A stretch of DNA of 64,000 nucleotides from Adiantum capillus-veneris (taxonomy: Eukaryota; Streptophyta; Polypodiopsida; Polypodiales; Pteridaceae): the NCBI GenBank assembly GCA_014529385.2, contig CM043969.1, forward strand, positions 25,375,946 through 25,439,945, in the 5' to 3' direction. This document shows, one piece after another, positions 11,932 to 21,415 of this stretch (positions are counted from its first letter, which is position 1; each line of letters opens with the position of its first letter). The notes beneath the pieces were generated by a model, which was given only the letters and a program-made list of their open reading frames with translations, was not told the origin of the DNA and searched no databases. The position numbers and the translations under genes were made by a program.

Positions 11932-12312
11932 TGATGTTGTCCTTTGCCTCCAAATGCCATTGCTAACACAAAATCTTTCAAAATCTTAGCTGCAATATTC
12001 GCCTCCATTGTCACATTTAACTTTGGTATCTGCTTCATTCTCCACAAAATCTTTCCACCTTTAAAATATGAATTTTAATGTATTTCCGTCTAAAATTTTT
12101 ACTTTTTAAAACCCCTCCTCTTGAACTCACGCTATACATTAATATGATTACATAGTGCACTCCCGGAGCTTCTGGAAGAGATAGTTTTCAAATCTACATC
12201 TTCCAGTGTTGATAGTTCTTGTCGTTGAACTTCTCGATCTTGAGCTTCCCTTCCTCCGTCATTACTCCCACTCAATTCAAGGAATCCTTTCATTCAGATA
12301 CTTTAGCTACGA

Positions 12313-12364
12313 GAGTAGCTTACTTAATGGAAAGAGATAATTTTTCACACACGAGAGATAATAG

Positions 12365-12410
<46 letters not shown>

Positions 12411-12600
12411 GAGAGAGAGAACACGATATACGTGGTTCACCCAATATGGGTTACATCCACGGGAAATCATTTACTCAATGGCTTTAGTACTTCAAACAAG
12501 AAGTAGGTTACAAAGGGATTATACCCTTAATAGAGCTTCTGCTTTGCTTCACTCTCACCATACTCCACAATGCATTTTTATGTGTAGGAGAAGTCTCTTT
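12313..12600 (-). repeat. Copia 5' LTR (right copy; U3 probably continues to about 12955)
   Basis: Direct repeat of 9547-9845. It holds a long (GA)n microsatellite (12368-12420). On the minus strand CTTATAAAAGAG at about 12597-12608 looks like the LTR TATA box, with U3 further right (12609-12955). No clear PBS is left at its inner edge near 12300. Confidence 0.6.
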
Positions 12601-12959
12601 TATAAGCCAAAAGGGCTACAGGGCTACCATCTCTCATGAGAGGCAGCCGTGTGTAGCCGCCCTTGTGTAAACAAGTCCAAGTTGGACTCTCCAATGCGCC
12701 CCATGTATGGCCGCCCTTAAGAAGACAAGTCCTCCTTGAATTCGGCCACCGGCCACTGACCATTGGCTACAAGCCAATCGAGCAACCTACCGACCGTTTT
12801 CTTACCACTTTTCGACCACCGTCCGATCATAATATTCCGACGAAAAAGAATATTCTTGCGAATGGCCGTGGAAATTTTGGTTTTTCGGTGAGTGCTTTTT
12901 CTTCACACACAATGGCTTCTCCTCATAACGGGGGCTTTACATATGTGCTTTTTTAATAC

Positions 12960-14205
12960 TGAAAATTACAAGGGGTAAATCAGGCTCCATACTTAATAAC
13001 AGAGGCCCCTTGTGCCAAGTTTGTGGTTTTGATCGCAAAACAAGACGGGACATAGGCTATTATGACGTACATTATGATGGATTTGGTGAAGCTCTACTAT
13101 GAAGGGAGAGTGGAAGCGATCGAGGTCCGAACTGCTTACCCTCAGTGGGCCACATTGAGAATGAGCGGCATAATGGGTGAGTTGGCGCAAAAGTTCAACA
13201 AAGCTACAGAGGCTTTGAAGTGGGGGGATTTAACCAGATACTAAAAGAACTGTATAACATTCTGGTCCCCATGGCTATCCATAGCTGCTGGTATACGTTT
13301 GGACCCTTACTGGAGAGAGATTGCTAGAAAGGTGAATAACGCAGCGTCTTAACCCACTTGCGGGTTGACATCAGCTTGAACTGGAAAGAGGCAGACTTTG
13401 TGGCCGCTCAATTTCACCTTAAAGGTATGGAGAGGGTGCGGATTAGAAGAGCTTTGGAAAGGCTAGGCAACCTCTTAATACCCTTAAGTGTACCCAACTT
13501 TGAGTGGCCCACTTCCTCAAACCACACACCAAGGGCATAAATCTTCTCTTATAGACAAGGTAGACCGGTTCGCCCCCCTGAACAAATGGTGGGACAAGCA
13601 ATGGTTGGAGGCTCTGTGGTTGGCATCTACTAAGAGCATTTGGGACCCTCAAACACCCTTCGCCATGAAGCCTTTTCTATGGAAGATGTTATGAGGGGCC
13701 TTGCCAACATGTGACAAGATCTTAGCTCAAGGATAGACTCCGATAGGTGTTCAGGTTGCAGAAGTGCTAGGGAGGATTTGACTCAGTTATTCCTAGAGTG
13801 CCCAAGGGTAAGAGACCTGGCAGGTAAGGTGTGCAAAATGATCCAAAGGACTTGGAAAGTTGGGTATTCCAAGAATGATCTGCTCCTTGGAGGGAAAGGG
13901 ATGATAAGCTAATCGATTCTACTTTGTACTCAGATCGTTGAATTTTGCTTCTTCCACGATGTTTGGAAGGCCATGAATGGTTGAGTGTTCCTCCAGGAGC
14001 TCTCGGTAACCAACTACACAGAGATTATCCATGATAGCAAGCAAACTATTATTGGGATTGGAAAAAACAAGACTTACAACGAGTGGAATTGGATAACTCT
14101 TACTACCAAGTCTACATCAATGTGGTGTTTGCGGGGATGGGGCTTTCTCCTATGGATATAACTTCACATATTGTGAGATTTCCCCCAAAAAAAAAAGAAA
14201 AAAAA
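12960..14205 (+). pseudogene. LINE ORF2, 3' part with zinc-binding domain and A-rich tail
   Basis: After the copia element the plus strand again reads LINE-like protein: 'VDISLNWKEADFVAAQFHLK', 'FEWPTSS', then 'CSGCRSAREDLTQLFLECPR' (about 13750-13810). That last block is the zf-RVT-type zinc-binding region found near the C-terminus of plant LINE reverse transcriptases. Several frameshifts are present. The segment ends in an A-rich tail (14186-14205), as expected for a LINE 3' end. Together with 7840-9540 it is one LINE copy split by copia. Confidence 0.7.
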
Positions 14206-15153
14206 CTTTCTAATGAAGAAAAGTGAAAGCCCACGTTCTCCTTCTCACAAAAGTCCAGTGGGGCTAAGATAGAAACACACACTTAATTTCTCTAAAATCT
14301 TAAGATCGAGGCAATAGCTAAATATCAAAAGACCCCACTCCGCGTGTTATAGACAAGTTCCTACAAATAATTCACACATTGCTAGGTGCGGGCTAAAGGT
14401 CCCATATTCCCAATAGCACCTGCCCGCCTACGTATGTGGTGCCTGCAAAATGCTAAGTGGAAACCTGCAAAATGCTAAGTGGTCAAGGTGAATGTGTGGG
14501 TGTATAAGGGTCGTGGCTCAATCCCCCCAGGCGCCGCTCTATCCGGATAGAATACTTGCTGTATTGAAGGTGAGACCGATGGCTTTACTATTTTGATGAT
14601 TCTTTTGTGGTATGAGATAATATTTGACATGTTTTACTTCTCTAGTTTTCCTTGTAATCTGAGTATATACTTGAATGCATGCATATAAAATATGCATTTC
14701 GGTCAGTACAGCATGAAAAATTTCTGCGCCGGAGGAGGGTATGCATAATCTATAGGGAAAAGGAAACAATCCCTTTAAAATATGGACTAATATAGTGAAG
14801 AAATGGCAAAAAAATACACTTTACTTTGCATAATCTCCTGCTTAGGACTGTCTTAAAGGGATTTATGTGTGTATGGTGAAAAACGATTTCCTGAACACCG
14901 ACGGAGGCGCTACGAGTTTTCAATTCATGCTCCGTCCAACTATTTTTATCAGAATGTAGCCTCCCAAGAACCAGAAGACATTAATGCTGTAGTAGAAAAT
15001 CTCCAAGTCCAACGTATCCTGCATTTACCTTTACAGATTCTTTTGCATTGTATATCCACTTGCAAATTTGATGGAGATGTATGATGAACAAATCCTGCAT
15101 TTCAGGGTATGATTTATTGTTCTTGACATCTAGCTGTACTGAATGTTGTGACA
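14206..15153. other. Unassigned stretch downstream of the reductase gene
   Basis: This holds a short direct repeat (CCTGCAAAATGCTAAGTGG, twice at about 14444-14484). A 71-residue plus frame at 14869-15084 ('HRRRRYEFSIHAPSNYFYQN') has no recognised family. It should include the 3' UTR of the minus-strand reductase gene. No other feature was seen. Confidence 0.4.
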
Positions 15154-17973
15154 CTACGCCTTCAGGAATCCCCTTTTCATCAAACTTTGTACGCAGTCCT
15201 TCAATGTATCTTCAATAGGAGTGTAGACTAATCCAAGACCTTTCACCTTGTCTGTACAAACCTTATATCCAGGATCACGAGGCGACACCTCATCTGCACA
15301 CCTGAAGTTTCCCAAAACCAAAAAAAAATGAGCGGAACTTTTCATTGCATCTCGACGTGCATCTGCTTATGCATCAACACAAGAAAGAGCTGTCAACGAG
15401 TGCTAGCTCAGTTGATCGAGCAAGATCCTCTTAAGGTCTTGGGTTCAAACCCCCTTGATAGCTCGTGTGACATGTAGCCCCTAGGGGCTGTTCCCCTAGT
15501 CCATATGATGGGATGGCCAACCTTATCCGGCTGGGATGCTTCACCTCACGGAGTCGGGTGTGAGTTATAATTTCAGGTTCCTACTCTCTTTTTTTTTTAA
15601 AACACCAGAGAGAGCCAAATACGCTTTCAAGTTTTTGCATACAGACGAGGCCTTTGAAATTCATACTTTGTTGGTATTGGAAGATCAGGGTAGAGTGGAC
15701 AGAGAATCTCCACTATCCTTTCATAATGCATAACGCTTTCAACACATAAATAGCGGCCACTAGCTTCCGCAACTTCATAAGCCAGAATGTGGGCTTCAGC
15801 AACATCCCTCACGTGCACCCATCCGTAAGCAGCATTCGCATACGTTGAAGTAGATCCTATAGCAGCAACTCACCACTTTAATTCCAAAGGATTATATTAT
15901 CAACATGCAAACAATCCCAAAACCGGTACCACTTTTTATGTTCCCCATTGGATATGCGGGCACATGTAGTTAACTGTGCACGAAAATATACCAAAGCATA
16001 CACACGTCCTAAGCAATGAGTTGCAACAACATGTAAGTAGTGACCCCCACTACATACATAAGCATGTGTATTCAGCATTAGACACGTGCGTAAATTAGAT
16101 CTAACATCACGCCGATGCATAGCTCGCATGCGCAGGGCAGTCTTGAAAATGAGCATGCACATCCCAAAGCAAAATAAAAACCAAAAGCATGAATCTTCTT
16201 TTAAATGGGGTGAAGCACCATCAATGAGTTTCAGCACAAGTTCCGAGGTGGTGTTCAGAGCCGGTTGTAGAAGAGGTCCGATAACCATTCCTGGGTTGAT
16301 TGTCACTAGATCCAATCCATGTTCTTTTGCGAGCTTCCAAGCTTCCAATTCGGCTTCTATCTTCGATAAGGCATACCAGGACTAGAACAGCCCAAAAAAC
16401 AAAAATTAGCAAACAAAGAAGATCCACCCTAAACACATGACATGGCACCAAAAAACCAACCCACAACTCTATGGGTGCAGGTGCTGAGAGAGCCACCAAA
16501 GTCGCAATGTGATGATCACACAAGACAGCTCATAAATGAACCAATGTGTGTGTGTGTGTGTGTGTGTGCGCGCAAGACTATTCTAGTCAATGATTCATTT
16601 GAATTGCTTCAAAACCACAAGAGACCAATTATTCCTTACTTTGTTTTGCCTCCTGTATCCAGGGTCACTGAAAAAACTTTCATCCAATACATCTTCTTGA
16701 TTTCTGTACGGTGAATTTACCACTGCCGCCATCGATGATGTAACAACTACCCTTTTTATAGACTTGGCCTTTACGCAAGCATTAAGAACATTGCGTGTCC
16801 CCTTTACTGCTGGATCTATTAAGTCCTTCTGTAAGTAAAGGGAAGCATAATCATGAGAACATACATACTGCACAAGGACAGAAAACATGTAATCCAATTG
16901 AGATTCCATAACAACATTTGTTGAATACAAATATCTCCTTGAAAAGAAAAGCCAAAAGACATTGTCATCTATTATCTATTGAAGCAATATGCAACACATA
17001 CATATACATAACACACGTGTGGGTGTGGGTGTGGGTGTGCTTGTGTGGTCAAAGAATCCAATACATACATATTCACAGCACAAATTGAACATACAATGCC
17101 CTCAATTCTTAATACTTATGCTGCACAAAAAAACACATACACACAAAAACAACAGAAAATCTAAGGACATATGAAAGCCCAAGAGATGGAGTAAATTAAG
17201 AACAGAAAAGTGGAGGATGAACCTGAGGATTATCTGTGGTGAAGAAGCAAGGCGACGCGGTGTGGAAAACAACCGTGCAACCATCCAAAGCAGCATCAAA
17301 GGACCCTTCTTCCAGCAAGTCAGCTTTAAACAAATGGAGTCGTTCCTTGGCGTGTGGTAGAGCCATCAACACATACATATACATAACACACGTGTGGGTG
17401 TGGGTGTGGGTGTGCTTGTGTGGTCAAAGAATCCAATACATACATATTCACAGCACAAATTGAACATACAATGCCCTCAATTCTTAATACTTATGCTGCA
17501 CAAAAAAACACATACACACAAAAACAACAGAAAATCTAAGGACATATGAAAGCCCAAGAGATGGAGTAAATTAAGAACAGAAAAGTGGAGGATGAACCTG
17601 AGGATTATCTGTGGTGAAGAAGCAAGGCGACGCGGTGTGGAAAACAACCGTGCAACCATCCAAAGCAGCATCAAAGGACCCTTCTTCCAGCAAGTCAGCT
17701 TTAAACAAATGGAGTCGTTCCTTGGCGTGTGGTAGAGCCATCAAGTGGGCGGTCTTCGGCACATTGTCTGTAAAACAACAAAAGGCAGTAAGTACCTAGA
17801 GAGCATTGTGGCGCATGCCCTGCCCAACGCGGGTTTAGCATATGGGGAGTATGGTATGTTATACCAGGGTCTCGCACAGAGGCGCGAACGGTGTAGCCAC
17901 GCTCAAGAAGGAGCTTCACAAGCCAAGAAGCTATGAAACCAGAAGCTCCCGTCACACACGCCACCTTCTCCAT
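15154..17973 (-). CDS. Cinnamoyl-CoA reductase-like / phenylacetaldehyde reductase-like NADP-dependent SDR
   Basis: Six exons join in phase with GT-AG introns: 17973-17865, 17767-17598, 16828-16640, 16381-16219, 15856-15667, 15301-15154 (969 bp, 322 aa plus stop), the usual size for this extended short-chain dehydrogenase family. The N-terminus has the nucleotide-binding motif TGASGFIAS (residues 8-16) and 'VRASVRDP'. '[10 protein letters not shown]' supplies the catalytic Ser and 'SWYALSK' the Tyr159/Lys163 pair. '[12 protein letters not shown]' and '[13 protein letters not shown]' are family blocks. True lignin CCRs carry NWYCYGK, so this is a CCR-like or phenylacetaldehyde-reductase-type enzyme, a cytosolic NADPH reductase of aldehydes or CoA esters. 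No signal peptide. The ATG at 17973 is the first in frame after a (GA)n-rich 5' UTR. A SINE sits in the last intron and a 375-bp tandem duplication copies part of exon 2. Substrate unknown. Confidence 0.88.
15396..15600 (+). mobile_element. tRNA-derived SINE in an intron of the reductase gene
   Basis: Plus strand, opposite to the gene. An A-box-like CTAGCTCAGTTGATC at 15403-15417 and B-box GGGTTCAAACC at 15441-15451 have tRNA-like spacing. They are followed by a GC-containing body and a terminal T-run at about 15588-15598. This is the layout of plant SINEs transcribed by RNA polymerase III. It lies wholly between exon 6 (ends 15301) and exon 5 (starts 15667). Target-site duplications were not clearly identified. 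Confidence 0.6.
16992..17741 (-). repeat. 375-bp tandem duplication covering intron 2 and most of exon 2 of the reductase gene
   Basis: Units 16992-17366 and 17367-17741 look identical by eye. The unit contains a (GGTGTG)n tract, intron sequence and the last 144 bp of exon 2. The copy nearest exon 1 (17598-17767) keeps its splice acceptor. The distal copy (17223-17366) keeps the donor but has intron sequence in place of the acceptor and first 26 bases, so it is probably skipped. Its exon part is 144 bp (48 codons), so inclusion through a cryptic acceptor could preserve frame. Confidence 0.9.
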
Positions 17974-17992
17974 TCTCCTTGTCAGCAACAAA

Positions 17993-17996
<4 letters not shown>

Positions 17997-18042
<46 letters not shown>

Positions 18043-18056
18043 GCGCCGGGGGGGGG
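17997..18056. repeat. (AC)n(AG)n microsatellite and G9 run upstream of the reductase ATG
   Basis: ACACACACAC followed by a long AG tract (about 18001-18038) and GGGGGGGGG at about 18049-18057. On the gene's sense strand this is a pyrimidine-rich (CT)n 5' UTR or core-promoter tract, common in plant genes. Open frames through it (SLSLSL) are artefacts. Confidence 0.85.
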
Positions 18057-18151
18057 GTTGGGTTCGGTGGCTCCCTCGCAACAACACTCGTATGATACAA
18101 TGATTCACTCCTAATAACTCACGTTTTCGACTGAGATGGACTACTTTTCGA

Positions 18152-18317
18152 GTAGGTCACTACCCATGTCATTTGAAGGGGATTTGAAGGGGAATCAAGG
18201 GAGATGCCTTGAGTCCTGCTACTTGGTCTACTACGTAGGTCACTACCCATGTCATTTGAAGGGGAATCAAGGGAGATGCCTTGAGTCCTACTACTTGGTC
18301 TACTACTCGCTCTCCTT
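18152..18317. repeat. Approximately 83-bp tandem duplication
   Basis: GTAGGTCACTACCCATGTCA starts at 18152 and again at 18235. The units end in CTACTTGGTCTACTAC. The first unit has about a dozen extra bases where GGGGATTTGAAG is repeated internally. No coding role is apparent. Confidence 0.8.
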
Positions 18318-18378
18318 CCATTTTATTCAATACTGCTTGAGATGCTCTTTGAGATTCCGTCTGTCTCCTCTACCCCTA

Positions 18379-18460
18379 CAAAAGGGTAATTCGGAATCGA
18401 ACCCCCACCTAGGCAAGATTTATCCTGCAGTTACTCTCATAAACCACTTCAGTGCCTCAG
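18379..18460 (-). mobile_element. Possible tRNA-derived SINE fragment
   Basis: The minus strand has a B-box-like GGGTTCGATTCC (18404-18393) preceded at tRNA-like distance by GTGGTTTATGAGAG (about 18447-18434), an A-box candidate. Body and tail are not defined. It may simply be a tRNA-like decay product. Confidence 0.35.
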
Positions 18461-18789
18461 TCACCTTGCAGCTCACGACTTGTCATATAACAAAAAAACA
18501 ATGTTGCCTTTGCATACGTCTGCTTGCTCCGCTTGCTGCATCACTGTACATTCCCGTTTCTCTCTCCTCTGCATGCTACGATCGAGTTGCAATCACGCCC
18601 ACCACGTCGCATGTAAGGAACTGCAACGTCTGACGACGGTTGCACTTTCGCGAGGTAGGCTTCTTTCCGTTAAACAACTGTGCAAGAGAATCTACCTTGA
18701 TTCTCTTGCTCTTTTCCTTTAAAAGAATTGAAGCCCCTACTGGTTTTATGGTCAATTATGTAACGTTAACCATTCAAAGCTTTGCTTTA

Positions 18790-18905
18790 ACTAGTTTTAT
18801 GGGATTGCGCCCACTCACCCACATCCACATGTCTCGTCTGAGGGGTTGAACCATTATGGGTGCATTTAAAGCCCCTCACCTTTACCACTAGGCCAACTCC
18901 CCTTG
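18790..18905 (-). mobile_element. tRNA-derived SINE-like unit
   Basis: The minus strand reads GTTGGCCTAGTGGTAAAGG (18897-18879), an excellent A box, then GGTTCAACCCC (18852-18842), an excellent B box, about 30 bases apart as in tRNA genes. Intervening and following sequence does not fold as an obvious tRNA, so a SINE head is more likely than a tRNA gene. The 3' end is uncertain. Confidence 0.6.
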
Positions 18906-19544
18906 ACAAAAGAAAGAGACGCATCTTTAAACTTACAAGAGGTACCCCTTGATAATAGGGGAATCTTTACCATGAGGAGTTTGTAGCAGTGCTCGCATAT
19001 CCCATTTTGTAATGTAAATTTCTTGGTTGAAAATAAATAACTTAGTTAGAATTGTGTTTGTTACTTGAAACCACCTTGGAATATGAAGGTTTAGATTGGG
19101 TGGCTGTGTGAATGTCTCATGGAGCGCTAGCATAAACTGGTGGGGAAGGTGGAGGGGAGCTTTTGGGACTTTGGAAGGACTAAAATGGACGTTCGAATAT
19201 TTTTTCATAAGGGATTTTAGTCTTAATCTCCGGATACAATGGAATCATGTTAGAGGATGTGTACGTTAATGTAGGCCAATTCTTGGAAAACTGGCCTAAG
19301 TTACCACATTGTATAACAACATCCGTGTATAATTTGAGAGCGTCTGCATAAGAATCTGCATAAAAATTGAACATTTTCTCATTGACTCAAATTCAAGAAG
19401 CACACATTGATTCATGTCTCCTAAGCTTGTACACAATCCCAAAGTAAAACTTGATTCTCACACAAAAAGACTGGTTGAACTAGCTAATGCAAAGAAGCAC
19501 TATACAGAATGGCATGTTTAAAATTTTGACTTTTTATATGTCCA
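18906..19544. other. Unassigned stretch
   Basis: AT-moderate DNA with two short minus frames (19208-18933, 19374-19180), neither matching a known family. No repeat or regulatory structure was recognised. Confidence 0.3.
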
Positions 19545-19700
19545 AAGGAGCTAGTTTGGTTAAATGAGTTCTTCTCCTCCGTGACCTGGGTCATAGGTTC
19601 AAGTGCGGTCAGGCAACCCTGATAGTACTCACGAACGCTCATTGTATCATTCGAGCGGGAACAGTCGTGTTGCTACATAGAAAAATTTACTTTTTGTTAA
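19545..19700 (+). mobile_element. tRNA-derived SINE-like unit
   Basis: The plus strand has TAGTTTGGTTAAATGAG (19552-19568, A-box-like) and GGTTCAAGT (19596-19604, B box) with tRNA-like spacing. A body of about 80 bases ends near a T-rich TTTACTTTTTGTT at about 19688-19700. The arrangement is similar to the unit at 15396 but the sequence differs, so it is probably another SINE family. Confidence 0.5.
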
Positions 19701-19943
19701 AACAAAGAAAAACAAGGTGAGTGCCTACTATTACATGAATTTTTTTTGTGTTTTGATATAAAATACATTATAAAATTAAAAAGTATACCTAATGGCTAAG
19801 AAAAATAAAAGGTATACCTAATTCAAAGATTTCCTCAACAACAACAAAAACAATGCGCTAGTCTATATCACGCAAATGGGCAATGATGAAGCACATAGAT
19901 TTGCAACAGTATCAACTAGATGTGAGAAGGAAGGATACAACAT

Positions 19944-19947
<4 letters not shown>

Positions 19948-19985
<38 letters not shown>
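19948..19985. repeat. (GA)n microsatellite
   Basis: An uninterrupted GA tract of about 37 bases. A shorter one sits at about 20186-20200. No gene attached. Confidence 0.9.
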
Positions 19986-19988
<3 letters not shown>

Positions 19989-20522
19989 ACTTTAAAGAGA
20001 AGAAAACGCTAAAGGAACAAGAGGGAAAAAAGTGATAAAATCACGAGGCCTTCCATAGGAAGGTGCACAAACGGCATCATATTAAGCTGAGACACATTTT
20101 TTCGGAACACTGCATTCAAGGTTCTGGAGAAAGGTGAAGGCAGAGAGGGTTCCCCACAGGTCTATGGCGTGCAGGTTTTTTGGGGGAGAGAGAGAGAGAG
20201 GTCAAATCGATCGACGAGACAACGCTCATTCATACGTGAGGACCGAGGAGAGAGGGAATGGGCATGTGCCATGAACCATGGGGTCATTGGAATTTGGATT
20301 CCCGGGAGAAATTAGACTCAATTTTAAGTCAGAAAGTGTTGGAAGTAAGATAGGCCAAATTTTGAGGCAGTTGATCTTTCCCTCCCTCCCACATTTCAAT
20401 TTAGAGGACAACCTCTCTCTCTCTCTCACACACACACACACGCACACACAACAGGAGGCACCGCCTCTCTTTTCGCATGAGTCCCTGCTAAATCGGCACC
20501 TCTGCTGCTTGTGTCGCTTGGT

Positions 20523-21403
20523 CTCGTGAATTGATTGTATGATGTATCTCAACGTGTATAATAAGTAAGTTGGCCGACTCGATTTGCACCCTGCAGGACT
20601 TGCAGCTCCCACCCTCTCCACTTTAATAACATTTTCAGCTCCCTCGCTCATGCAAGAAGAATCTGCCACTGCTTTCGCCACCATAGCAGCTCTCCACATT
20701 CCACGTCTTTTGTTACCAGCAATCCCCTACCAAGGGCCTTGTCCTTCGCTCACCCAATCACTACTGGGCCAATGTACTCTGCGCAAATGGCTTCTCTTTG
20801 TTGATCCTCATCTTTGCAAATCTGAGCAAAGTCATACTTGCCGGTTGAAGCCTGCTTATGGCATAATCTGCTTGCTTCCCACGCCCTAGGTAGTTCGTGC
20901 ATGATGCCAGTGTCAGTAGTACTGCTCCTGCTGCTGCTTTGCAGCTTAGTAATTAGGTTGATGGCTGTTTTGAAGGCGAGTGCTGCTTCCTCGTACAGAT
21001 GCAGGGAATGAAGGGCCAGTCCTCTTCTATACAAGCTTTTAATATGGAATGGTTGAAGACTAAAAGCATTGTGTGCATCTTGTTCAGCTTTCTCGAACTG
21101 CTTTAACCGCAACCTGGCCTCAACTCTATTGGATAGCACAAGCACAAGCTCCGCACAGAGCAAGGGCTTCGAGGCGGTGAGCTGTTGAATATCGGGACCA
21201 AGCCTTCCGTCTTTCAGCAGCAAGAGCAGGGCGTCAGTATAGAACTGGACCGAGAGCTTCCAATCTCGAGCCTGGAAGGCCTCGTTTCCTCTGTTTCTGA
21301 GTATGCCGGATGCCAGAACCCTTTGGCGGTGATCTCCCGCATCATCGATTGCATTATGTGTCATTGGCAGGCCTCGTGAATTGATTGTATGATGTATCTC
21401 AAC
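20523..21403. repeat. 31-bp direct repeats 850 bp apart bracketing the TPR pseudogene
   Basis: CTCGTGAATTGATTGTATGA plus the following 11 bases occur at 20523-20553 and 21373-21403, identical. The right copy overlaps the first codons of the TPR frame. They could be a long target-site-like duplication around an inserted segment, or the residue of a local duplication. Confidence 0.85.
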
Positions 21404-21415
21404 TTGATCCTCCAA
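20680..21415 (-). pseudogene. TPR protein with SET-like continuation (SMYD-type), broken
   Basis: A 221-residue minus frame (21415-20750) has 'GNEAFQARDWKLSVQFYTDAL', 'LVLVLSNRVEARLRLKQFEK' and 'IKSLYRRGLALHSLHLYEEA', successive tetratricopeptide repeats, then 'ASTGKYDFAQICKDEDQ' and 'AEYIGPVVIG'. The latter pattern ('G.YDF...D.ADYIGPV') is typical of plant and fungal TPR proteins that continue into a SET methyltransferase domain. Just beyond the stop another frame reads 'LLVTKDVECGELLW', resembling the start of that SET domain, but it is frameshifted. A splice junction at the stop (GG|GTGAGC) is possible. Most of the catalytic domain is absent. I infer a truncated pseudogene rather than a functional chaperone-type TPR protein. 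Confidence 0.55.

Larger units (their letters stand above)
9508..12955 (-). mobile_element. Ty1/copia retrotransposon, truncated, nested in the LINE
   Basis: Two direct repeats (about 9547-9845 and 12313-12600, extending right) bracket a minus-strand copia pol fragment. Both repeats share GTAGCTTACTTAATG, a (GA)n tract, 'CCCAATNTGGG.TACATCCACGGGAAA' and 'TTAATAGAGCT', so they are the LTRs. Gag, protease and most of integrase are missing from between the right LTR and 11931. The pol 3' end is cut at 'RYHFIR' where it meets the left LTR, implying that the left LTR lost its U3 part. U3 in the right LTR probably extends to about 12955. LINE sequence lies on both sides, so copia inserted into the LINE. 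Confidence 0.7.

Noticed and set aside
17223-17366. Second exon 2 of the reductase as a functional exon
   Set aside because: The duplication unit starts inside exon 2, so this copy has no splice acceptor; the six-exon model is in frame without it.
17842-18114. Open frames through the (GA)n tract upstream of the reductase
   Set aside because: They exist only because the microsatellite lacks stops; the peptides are SLSL/RERE repeats.
18842-18897. Functional tRNA gene
   Set aside because: A and B boxes are present but no acceptor stem, anticodon loop or T-run terminator at the right place could be made out.
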